Shown piece after piece: positions 13,501 through 25,500 of a stretch of DNA of 64,000 bases. Source of the DNA: Tigriopus japonicus (Eukaryota > Arthropoda > Copepoda > Harpacticoida > Harpacticidae); assembly GCA_010645155.1 (NCBI GenBank), contig CM021315.1, positions 11,579,723 to 11,643,722 on the forward strand, given 5' to 3'. The notes under the pieces are model-generated. The model was not told the DNA's origin, searched no databases, and saw only the letters and a program-made list of their open reading frames with translations. How positions within the stretch are numbered: the stretch's first letter is position 1; the number at the start of each line of letters is the position of its first letter. The translations under genes and the position numbers were made by a program.

Positions 13501-16500
13501 GAGATCGAAATCAAGAAATAGGCAAGGTTCCCAGAATGGTCGGTGTCCAAAGTGCAATTATTTTGCTCATAAAGAGAATCAACATTGCCCCGCAAAGGAC
13601 CGTGAATGTAAGTCGTGTGGCAAGATCGGTCATTTTGGATCTGTATGTCGAAACAAAAAACCCAATGAAAAAAGTGAGCAGATAACGACAAATACGGTGT
13701 TTGTGAAAGTAACCAAGGATCATGGTGGAAAGAACACGCCGATGGCAAAAGTACAAATATCAGGGGAAAATGGGATTCCTTTTGATATCGATGTACTGCC
13801 AGATACTGGAGCGACAGAAGCGATTGTGCCACTAGATGTCGTAAAAAGGGCTGGAATTCGAGTCGACAAATCTCAAAAACGAAACATTTTGGCTGCAAAT
13901 CGATCGAAATTGCGTTGTTATGGAGCGGTCAATCTGAATGTTAAGTGGTTGAACCATGTAGCTCGAGTGACTGCATATGTTTCCCCCGACGTTACGGACG
14001 TGTTTTTGGGATGGCACAATCTTGTTGATTTAAACATGATAGCCTGGTGTTTTCCCTATTCCCTCGAAGATGCAAAGAAACTGGGAATGGAGCCCGTTAA
14101 AAGATTTGAACAAAAGAAATCCATTACTTTTGCTTCTACGATCGTTAGTGAGAATCCAGATGTCCTACGACAGGCTTTGTTGAAGGATTTTCATGATGTG
14201 TTTGATTCCACTTCTTTTGAGCCTATGGTTGGCCCCCCTATGAAGATTCATCTGAAGAAATCTGTGGATATAAAACCCGTTCATACCACAAAAGTAATTC
14301 CAATTCCATACCATTTGCGTGAGGATTCGAAGAAAGAATTGGAGTTTATGCTACAAACGGATATTATGGAGGATGCTGATGAGCCGACAGAATGGGTCTC
14401 GCCGTTTTTAGTCCTGGAGAAACCTTCTGGGGGGGTAAGGTTCGTCGTGGATTACACTGAGTTGAATAAGTGCATTGATCGGCCAGTTCATTCTTTTCCT
14501 TCTGTCTCAGACGTGACTACGTCTATACCGTCCAATGCCAAATGGTTTGCGAAACTTGACGCAACAAAAGGATATTGGCAAGTTGAATTGGATGAAGACA
14601 GCAAAAAATTAACTACGTTCTTGACCCCGTATGGTCGAAAACGATTCAAGAGAGCACCCATGGGTTTATGCAGTTCAGGCGACGAATTTTGCCTACGAGG
14701 GGATCGCATTCTTGCCGGCATACCCAACATGATGAAGGTTGTGGATGACATAATATGTTACGGGAAATCCTTAGAAGATCTTGAGAAGACTTTGCGGCTA
14801 GTATTAAACAAATGTCGCATCAACAAATTTACTTTGGCTCCCAAAAAGTTTGTTATTGCTGAGGAAGTCAAATTTGTTGGACTTCGAATTGGGAGGGATA
14901 GAGTTCGACCTGATGAAGACAAACTTCAAGCTCTCTCTGAATTTCCGCAGCCCACGAACATCAAAGAGTTAAGAAGCTTCTTTGGTCTAGCCAACCAGTT
15001 AGCCATGTTCACGCCTGAATATGCTCGTGCTTCGGTTGGAATGAGAGAACTGCTTTCATCAAAAAATATGTTTTTGTGGCAAGAAGAACATCAGAAATCC
15101 TTCGAGGAAACTAAACAGGTTCTTTTGTCACCAGCGGTGTTGGCTCACTTTGATAGGAACCTCGAAACGCAACTTCACACGGATGCAGCTCTCCTAAAAG
15201 GTCTTGGGTATGCTTTGTTGCAAAATCATGGGGATGTGAACAATCCCAGGTGGAAGATGGTTTCTTGTGGTTCGAGATTCATATCTGATTCGGAAAGCAG
15301 ATATGCTGTATGTGAGTTGGAGTTTTTGGCTATCAAATGGGCTATACAGAAGTGTCGTGTGTACTTAGTGGGGATGCCACACTTCACTGTAGTGACAGAT
15401 CATAAGCCCTTATTGCCAATAGTGAATAAGTACGTATTCATTGGATGTGATCGATAACCGCAGAATCCAACGTATGAAAGAAAAACTTAGCTCGTTCGTT
15501 TTCACATTGGAATGGAAGAAAGGAAAAGAGCATTTTATAGCGGACGCATTGAGTCGCTCGCCAACACAAAACCTGGAGGAGGGTGGTGATGACGAAGAGG
15601 AAGAAAATATTGATGTCCGTAGTATATTTTGTCATCATCTGAATTCAACTGGAGATGTGGGCCAAAATGATGAAGATTTGGATGAGGCATTTGAATCCAT
15701 GAAACGGCAAGCCAAAGAAGACGGTTCTTATGTCCAGATTCTTCAAACTTTGAAAAGTGGGAAAAATCCCAGAAAGATGCCCGCGTCTCATCCTGCTCGG
15801 TTGATAATTCAAGAATGGGATCGATTATCTGTTCAGGATGATATTATCATTTTGGACGGACATAGATTATTTGTCCCCAGCGGAGCTCGTAAAGAGATAT
15901 TGAGATTGCTCCACTTATCCCACCAAGGAACTACACGTACCCGAGCAAGAGCCCGTAGTTTGTTCTTTTGGCCAGGGATGTCGAACCATATTTCGCAAAT
16001 AATTGAAAAGTGTGAAATATGTCAGGTATATCGACCAAGTTTGCAAAAGGAACCCTAACAAGTATCACCAGCTCAAGAAAGACCATTTCAAGCCGTGAGC
16101 ATCGACCTTTTTGAGTTCGGAAACAATTATTTTTTGGCTCTTGTCGACCGATATTCGGGATGGCCGTGTCTTGATTTTTATCGAAAGTGTCCCACAAGTA
16201 AAGATGTGATCAAGTCATTGAAGATCATTTTCGCCGATCATGGAATTCCCGTGATTATGTTCAGTGATGGGGGTCGTCAATTTGACTCTGTAGAATTTAG
16301 GGATTTTTGTGCGACCTTCCACATCAAACCGGTTAAATCATCGGCACACTACCCCCAATCAAATGGGCACGCCGAAGCTGGTGTTAAGGCCCTTAAGGAT
16401 TTGGTAAAAAAACACTGGTTGAAGAATACACTCGATGTTGAAGCATTCCAGCTTGCTCTCCTCGAATGGAGAAATGTGCCTCGTAACGATGGGAAATCGC

Positions 16501-19500
16501 CGGCTCAATGGCTCATGGGAAGAACACTGAGAACATTACTGAGAACATTACAACCCGCAATAAAACCGGTTTACGAAATTATGTCCACTGAAGATCGACA
16601 AACCGGATTGAAAAAGAGGGAAAGTGATATTGCAAAAACAAAAAAATATTACGATGCAAGAGCAAGATTTCTTCCGAAAATGAACGTCGGAGATTCTTGT
16701 CGAATACAAGACTTTCGAACGAAACTTTGGAATCAAATCGGGCGGGTGGAAGAGGTTCGAAACAATGGTCGATCCTACATTGTCCGTGGGTCATCAGGAC
16801 GATCTCTTTTAAGGAATCGACGTTTTTTGAGACCAATATGAATTTATCCAATCAAATATTTTATCTTTGAATTAGAAGGGGAGATGTTGGGATTATGCAT
16901 TTCATGTATTGTGCTTGCTCCTCTTCTCGCTCTTGAGCATTGCTCCTTTTAGTAACCTCATATCTTGAGGCATTCTGAAATAAACCGGATACCTGATTCA
17001 ACAGAAACCATTGTTCTTTCATTTTCCTTTGGCAATGATTTCTGCATTGTTTTCGTGGTGAGGAGGATGAATGAATTATTACAATCAAGATACCACCAGA
17101 GATACTGCAATTGAGTATTGTTTCACCGAACTTGAACTAATGGGTGGAACAAGATTCTATCTACGTAACTCTTCATTGGCAGAAGGACCAAACTCCATTA
17201 GAAAGTTAGATGTCAAGCGGTCATGAGACAAGTTAAAACGGTGTTTGGACTTCTAAAATCAAGATGGAGAGCATTCAGTCATAAAAATATCAACACTATA
17301 AGGCTGAATTAATTCTTTCAAGGGGCATTAGTAAGCGTAAATCATCAAAACCATCAAAATCTAGCCTCGGTCTCAGACAATTTCTTCAGATTTGGGAGTA
17401 TTTGTCCACTTCTTTCAGGGGTCTTTGGGTAAGTTAAGAAGGTGTCTATCGCTAAGATTATAAAAAACATCAGCCCTTGATCCCCTTCGACCTAAAAAGA
17501 CAACACGGGTACGTTAAAATAGAACTGAACCATCAAAAGTATTTAGGTTATCGTTATTATACTGGAGCAGAGCCATTTCGCATATTCTTTCGTATACTCG
17601 ACCTATTTGAATTTATGCAATTAATATCCGGCCGATTCTATTCAAAATCCATTTTTCAATCTTTTAGCTGCTGCTATTGGAGATTGCACGACAGATCAAT
17701 TTTCAGTGACATCCCCAGGGGGTGTAGGATCGCCAATAATTTGTGGCTTCAATACGGGCCAACACAGTAAGTAGCTAATCAACAAAAGCTAAGATAACCT
17801 TGTCACTCCGTCTTTACATCTTTTTAGTTATTGTGGATGCTAGTGATCAATGTCATAGAGCCGCGTTCACCTTGTCAAGCTCAGCGGCTACCAGATCTTG
17901 GGACATCAAAGTTACACAATACACGTGTTCCGAAGAAGTAGGAGGTATTGACAAATAACACATCAATCTCCATTGCTATTTTGGACACCATTGTAAAATC
18001 TTGACTTTGTTTGTTTACAAGGTCTTAACTAAAAGCCCGAGACCAGCTCTCGATTTCAAAGGGTCAAAACATTTGGTCGTTCAGTTAAAGCTGGATATTA
18101 GGGGAAATTAGAATGAATCTTGCTTGGTGTATGGAAATAGTTTTGCGGTTAACCAAAAAATTCATACACCACAAAATATTTGGCTTTGAGATTAAGTATG
18201 GATACAAGAATTAGTAAGGAAATTGTAACGACAGTACAATAATTCGTTCATTGTTTCGCAAAAGGAACTGTAATGCCATTGCATTTCAAAAATGGTGTAA
18301 TTGTAACGACCTGAAAACCCAAAATTGCTCGTTACTTTTCCAAGGTTTATTGTTTCTCTAATTTATCGATTTCAAAAGGCTAAAGCTGACTTATTTAAAG
18401 AAAAAAGTTCAAAATGAAATCCTAATCCAAAATAAATTGACCGTGGTTCAAGCTAAGATTAGGGCCTCCATTGATTCTGATCTGATGGAAAAGGAAAGTA
18501 GAGTTGTCCAGAAGGTTAAGACTAATCCAAAGGCGTTTTTCTCGTTTGCTAACACAGAGAAAAATGAACACAGACCATATAATGGCTAGACCTCGCTTCA
18601 TGCGAAAAAAAGGTGGACAACTTTGCTTCATCAGCTGGTACATAACACTACACCCTAAAATGGTGGGAAATTTAAACTTTGCGCATATTTGCCAGCGTGG
18701 CCGAATCCTGAACAAACTCAGCGTACCCTTCGTACTGTGTTCTCCACGCGAACGAGAGTTCTTTCTTCTTCGCACGCGGTCGCCCTGAGAACTTCGAAGC
18801 TAGTGCGCAACAGCTGAGTGTCTCACTTTTCTCTCGCCGACGGCATGGGCCAATCCGACATCTAGCCATTATCTGATCTGTGAAAATGAAGCATCCTGTA
18901 GGACCTTTTGAGGTCGACGGTAAAACCGTTAATGTTAGTGAGGTTTTGGCTAATATGCTTGGAGATCAGTTCTCAAGTGTATTTCCAATTCCAAAAAGGA
19001 TTGGCAGAGCAGACCATGACTGTAGTAATGTTGTTAATGAGACTGGCATTGATAGTCAGGATAGTCACTTTGAGGGTCTGGTGGTCACAGATGAAGATGC
19101 GTTTTAGGCCATATAGAGCTTAAAGCTCTCGAGTTCTCCTGGACCCATTTCTCTGACCTCCAGCGTTGTAAAGGTTTTTGAGAAGATTATGAAGTCCAAG
19201 CTTGTGGATTATGTGGAAGTCCATGATTTTATTCCTTGTGGACAGCATGGGTTTCGAGCTCATTTAGTACAGTAACCCAATTGGTTGATCCTATTGAGCA
19301 AATCATTGAAGGGCTCGAAAGTCACGGGTCAGTTGATGTAGTCTATCTTGACTTTGCCAAGGCCTTTGATAAGGTAGATCATGGTCTTTTGCTCGATCAA
19401 CTCAAAGAGTTTGTGGTCCAGGTTAAGGTCCTGACTTGGATTGATAGCTTTATAAACGAAAGGAAGCAGATAGTTAAAGTTGAAGGATCTTTTAGCGGCA

Positions 19501-22500
19501 TGTAGGATGTCAAGTCAGGTGTTCCGCAAGGTTCAATTTTAGGTCCGCTCTTGTTTATTCTCTTTATTGCTCCTCTCCAGAAGTTTAGAACGAAAGCCAG
19601 TAGGTCATAGTTTTGTGTTTTGAGATCCATGCTTGAAGCAAACTTCATCAATTGGCTTCCATAGTTTTTGCGTCTTTTAAACGTTTTCAGGCTTTTAAAA
19701 TGACGCCATATGAATGTCAGCTTCTGCGTATTCTATGTTTAACCCAAAATTTGCTAAGAAATGCTGTAGCAGGCTCAAAAAACGCTTGAAGTCAATAATG
19801 GAAGCATGCTTGCAGCATGCCTTTGTGCAGACAAAACATATGAGCTAGTATTTCTTCATATGCTGATGACACAAAATTAGTTTGTGGAAAGAACGGTCAG
19901 GACTCAAAATATTTAGTTGAGGACTTGGAGAAAATCTATTCTTGGGTTGGCGAGAGTAATATGGCATTGAACGGGATGAAATTCCGCACAATGGCGTATG
20001 GGGCGTCAAAATTAGATGTTCCGCTCAAAGACAATGGAGGTTCTGATATTGAGCAGGTCTCGTCCATGAGGGATTTGGGAGTTGTCGTCCAAGATGATGG
20101 AAAGTTTGATGAGCATATCCACTTGAAAGTGGGGAAGGCATTGTAAACATGTGGCTGGATCCATCGCACTTTTAATTCCAGAGATAGTATTACGATTCTA
20201 ACTCTGTACAAGTCGATTGTCCAGCCGCATCTTGAATATGCCTCACCCATTTGGGCTCCAATGAGTTCAGCAGGTTTGCAAAAGGTCGAGCAGGTCCAAA
20301 GATGTTTTACTAGGAACATCACAGGAATGAGAGAGCTCTCGTATTGGGAGAGGCTCAAGAAGTTAGGGCTGTACAGTACTCAGAGAAGGTATGAAAGGTA
20401 TCTGATACTGTATGTTTTCAAGAGCGTTCATGGACTCTGTCCTAACCCAGGATTTGAGATCAGTTGTAGCGATCATAGAGGTTTTACGTGCGTTCTGAGA
20501 GCACCTCCAAATCCTAAGGAACCAAGGCTAGTTAGAACAATGAAATCCTCCTCTCTTCTTTATCGGGCTCCTTCATTGTTCAATTTGTTGCCCATTAGTC
20601 TTCGTCGGGAATATGTAGGAGCTGATCCTCTAACAGCATTTAAGGCAGGATTGGACAAATTTTTAAACACTATTCATGACCAACCCACTTCACAAAGGTT
20701 GTCCAGATCGCATTCATTGTATCGGTTGAAGGAAATCCGCAACTAATTGAAAAAAAAAAAATCAGGCCAACCTGAATTTCTTCTGGTGAAGTAATACTAA
20801 GTATTGTATTTTAGGGACCTTAGAAAAAGTGTGATTCCATATAAAGTGGTACATTATTACGGAAAAAACATAAAGCTGGGGAGAGAGAGGTTGGGTACAA
20901 AAAAGATCTTTTTATTTATTCAAGTCTCTTATTTCGGCTTGTTTCAGGACCTGACGGTTGTCTCCAGTACTTCACGGGAACATCAGGAACAATTTCAAGG
21001 TGAATCTTTCATGATATTAAATGCCTATATTAAATATACCAACCAAGGTACATACGATTACATTTAGTCCCGTGAAATACTCATTAAAGTGGACATGGAT
21101 AATTATCTAACCACTAGATCGGATTTAGCCCGGCAAGCCAATCCGATAACAAATAGAGCCGAGCACATCTTGCTTCCTATGCTGTTCCTATTTTGTAAGG
21201 CTAATCGGGAAAGTTTAACATTGACAATTTCCGATGCAATTTTTTGTCAAAATTAGATATTTTGAAAAGCAAAAAGTACCCAATTTTCTTTAAAAACTAA
21301 CAACTGTCGTACTAAAAAAACAAAAAATGGTTTAGAAGAGAACTTCGCATTTTGTTATGAATACTTTGATTGAGTTAGGCCAAGAACTTTTGTGTTTCTA
21401 TCTGTGAATGCTTCCATTTTTAGTGACAGCTTGTGTCTCTTGCACTTCTAAGTTTCAAAGTTTTCTGACACAAATGTTTAAATCAAGAACGCCCACATGG
21501 CAAGTTTGGCATTCAGTTAGGACAAAATATTTTTATGAATGTATTTTGGTCAAAAGAGTTTGGGGAAGAAAAAGTCATCTATAATTTTTGGAGCACAATA
21601 AAATTAACAGATGTGATTAACTGAATCCCAGTTGTTTAACAGGATTAAACCAGTCAATTGTTTACTTGTCTATTGATTTATTCCTTAAGTGAAATATTTA
21701 TTGATTTATTGATATATTTATTGACTTATGTTTTCATTGATTTATATTTTTGATTGATTGATTGATTGATTTACTTTTTTGATTTATTGACAGATTCTTT
21801 TTTGTTTTATTAATTGTTTTTTTTTGATTGATTTTTATTTAATTAACTAAAAATGCCCTACATATTACAACAAGCAAGCAAATTTATAAAAGATGAAGTT
21901 GTGTTTTAAAGGTGGAGAAAGTAAATAGGAGCGAAAGAAAGCGAAAAATATTCACTCCCCTCCAGAGTTATGTGGCAACACTGCCCACAGATCTGGTTAT
22001 CTGATCCCCATGTAGTATGCTCTCTCCTGTCCTTCATATACTGTATATGCCTGTTTGCGCTAGAGCTCTATATTAGAAAGAGTACAATCATATCCAACGC
22101 CATCTAGTTCATTTTGCTCGCAACTGCTCGCCGTTCCCAAAAGGATGCACAGGTACCCTCTAAGCTGAACAAGTTTTCCAAATTATGAGACCAAGATAGC
22201 AACTTTTGAGAAACAAAAGGGCCTAGAACCTTAATGAAGGGGTCCAAAATGAACTATTAGTGTGTTTCAAATGATTCCAAGCTGAATTGCGTGTAAAATT
22301 AGGTTTAAAACCTAAAAGACCAAGAGACCTACAGTCTGTTGCAAAACCATATGGATAAGTAGGCCTCGGAGAAATATTTTTTTGTTGTTGTGAAGCGGAA
22401 ATTCCAGACGCTTCAAAGAGCAACGTTAGCTGACCATCACGCTTGAAAGCCATCAGCTGACACTACTCCGTGAAACGTCTGGGATTTCTGCTCCACATCA

Positions 22501-25500
22501 AAACAAAATATTTTTCCGAGCCATACTTAAAAGGACGGCATTTTTTATTTTTTGCTTTTTCCGACCCTGGTCCAGCAGTCAGCCATACACTCTCACAATA
22601 AGAAACTACGCTCTATGACTATGACAGAGCTTGTTCATGTAAGTTGGCAGTCATAATGTTGCTTTAGTACCTTAAAATGAATCCAGACTCGAAATGCACG
22701 TCTATAGGCGTTGGAAATTGATTAGGACAGCCTTGTATCTGCCCTCATTGGCAGATTCGCACCTTCTAGCATGTGCTGATATGCAGCGGGATTCATCCTC
22801 GTGATGACAAATTGCAGCTCCATTTTCCAATGGCTCCCCAAACCATTATTGAACCACCACCACTGGCTTGCTTGGAGAAGGTTTCTTGGGGAAAATTGGG
22901 GTCTGCCCAATAGTACTGATACCCGTCAGGCACGTCGAGATTGAATTTCTTTTTATCGGAGCACAAAATGTGACCCGCCGGCTCTTGTGACGCTTGGTTT
23001 CCTCTTGCGAAATCAAGTCGGGCTGTTTTATGGAGACGAAGAAGCCTTAGTTGGGACAATCTCTTGTGCGTCTTGATTCCAGATGCCTTCAGATGCCGGG
23101 TAAGGGTGGACTTATGAGTGGACTTGTGAATTTCAAGACCAGTTTGCTCCAAAATTCGTGAACTGGATACTCCTGCATCTCTCCGGATCGCTTGTTTGAC
23201 CCTCCTGTTGTCTAGGAAAGATTTTATTAAGCCTCCCTGAACTCTTTTTGGTCCCGTAGTTGTTAGCTCTCTTAGTAAGTTGTTTATCACCGTTTTGCTC
23301 CTCCCCAACCTTGTGGCGATGTCCCGCCAGGAGCATCCCATTTGACCCAGCTCGGATACCTGACCACGTTCAAATTGAGAAAGGGGGCGCCCTTCGGCCA
23401 TATCAAATGTCCCCCGTGCCTTTATCACCTGGTTATTTATTAACTGGTTAAACAGCTCTTAATAGACCACCTAAGTGTTACAATATCAATTTTCTGCTTA
23501 ATTATCGGTCTACTTGTTCAAGACAAAATATCCTGACATATCAGTTAATTAATGTTAAAGTTTTGGAGTCAAGCAGAATTTCCAGACGTTTCAAGTTCCA
23601 ATGTCAGCTTATTGCTAACAAGCGAAAAGGAAGAGAGAACAAGTTTTTTTCGAAGGTCTAGATTTCCGGCTTGACGTCAAACCTGCTTATTTTCGTCAGC
23701 CCTACTAATCACTGTTTTTTCGAAATACCAATTAAATTGCATTCCCTAGTAGTATGGCCATTGAAAGAATAAAATTCGAAATCAAGCGGTCATAATCCTC
23801 AATTCTAAATTCCTCATTTTATAGAAGATAAGTGGTTTCCCCTGAAAATATTCATCATAACTAATTTCGTCCATCTTTCTTATAGCTTCAATTTCCCAAC
23901 CACATCAGCTGCAGTGACTTCAACAGGTAATGTCAGCGTTTCTAACAAGATAATTTGATCCACCCAATGATCTTTTTTAGCCACCCATTTATCCAATCAA
24001 TGCTACACTATCTGCATTAGAAGAGAAGAAGGCAGGTGCACCATTTGTTATGTGCCTAATTTTGCCGACTCCATTGCGGGCGCAATCGCATCGTCACAGG
24101 CAAGGGACTGAAAAATTAAATTACTTATGGAAATAACTAAAAATACCTAATCACAAGTTGATTGCCAATGGATCGGAACCAACCAGACAATACATTATTA
24201 GAAGCGTATTTTGAATTTTAGGTTGCCTTTGGATTAGGGTAAGCATGTTGATTTTATGTTTAAGTATAAATGCCAAACAGTGTGACATGAAAGTACAGGG
24301 CCCATTGCACTGCATCCCCATTCTTAATCCATATTCCCACCTGACCTCAAATCCTGAGTTAAGAAATAAAAAAAAATGTTCATTTTTTCTATGTTTTGTC
24401 ATAATATGTTAAAATAACATTTATTAATATTTAATACGCACTAAAATACATATTATTGAAAAATTATGAATCAATTGATGCGATTAGGTTAGGTTTTCAA
24501 ATGAAAAGTGAAAAAAACAATTGCACAGATGTGTCCTCGAATTTTGTGAGAATTCGATATTTCTCGAAGGAACATGGTCAAATTGGACCAAAATCGTTTT
24601 TTTTTTCATTCTTACAAAATTTCACAAAATTTGCATTAAGGACCTATTAGTATTACCTTTCCATAATTCAACACCTATAATTCGAAAAATTGTATTTTTA
24701 GTGTGTTTGAAGAAAGAATATAAATCATTTTGACATGCTCTAACAAAACAGTAAAATGAAGAACCTTTATTTCATGTTGTGACATCAAAAATCATTGTTA
24801 TTTATTAGGGACTTTGAGTTTTCATGTACCCGGATCGTTTTTCGCTTTTTTACGGCCAAATAACAACTCGAAAAAATTCTGCAGCTGAGCAACATATTTT
24901 CAAGCAGTTTTGATTCAAAGTATTATGACTAGAGTATTAATCGAGACCGTAGGACTACATAAGCGGCAAACCCTTGTTTTCATGAAGTCCTTTTGGCTAG
25001 ACATTGTAATTTACAAAGTTTGACAAGCTCACAGGCTTGGGCTCTGGCCGCATGGCTGGATTGTAAGGTTAGGGTCGATAAAAGATAAAATCCGAGGAGC
25101 AGATAAGTCCTTTTCGTCAAGTACACAGACTCACTAACACTCAAAGCAATGAATTTTGTTACACGCCGTTGTGTACGAGCTGTTGATGACATCTTTTAAC
25201 CACCGGGTCCATTGCTTCGCGGTTTCTTGCAGATTAAACTTAAACCCTGTGTCTTTTTGGAAGTTATTCCATGTACGTATACGTATAGGTCAAATGTCAA
25301 AATCACATCATTCTAAAATCATCATTGCGACCTTTCTTGTTTAGCAATGTTTATGTGCTCAGTGTGTTCCATGGAAGTTCAATTGGGGTGAAATTTGACC
25401 AAAAATGTCATTTTAGTATTATAATTTTTCAAAAATAAAAATAAAAAATAAGTCGTTTTGGCATATGAGAAGCGCCCTCAAATTTGTCATGAAAACCAAA

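Larger units (their letters stand above)
12338..17003 (+). mobile_element. Full-length Ty3/gypsy-type LTR retrotransposon with identical LTRs
   Basis: LTRs at 12338-12456 and 16885-17003 (119 bp each, identical by eye) start TGTTGGGATT and end GATTCAACA. The element is flanked by a perfect 5-bp duplication GAAAC (12333-12337 and 17004-17008). A primer-binding site candidate TGGCGCAATTGGCAG follows the left LTR and a polypurine tract AGAAGGGGAGA precedes the right LTR. Gene order is gag, protease, RT, RNase H, integrase, as in Ty3/gypsy; no env is seen. It lies in gene A intron 6 in the sense orientation. Confidence 0.95.

Noticed and set aside
13473..14751. Minus-strand frames of up to 141 residues
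   Set aside because: They are shadows of the gag-pol frame of the LTR element.
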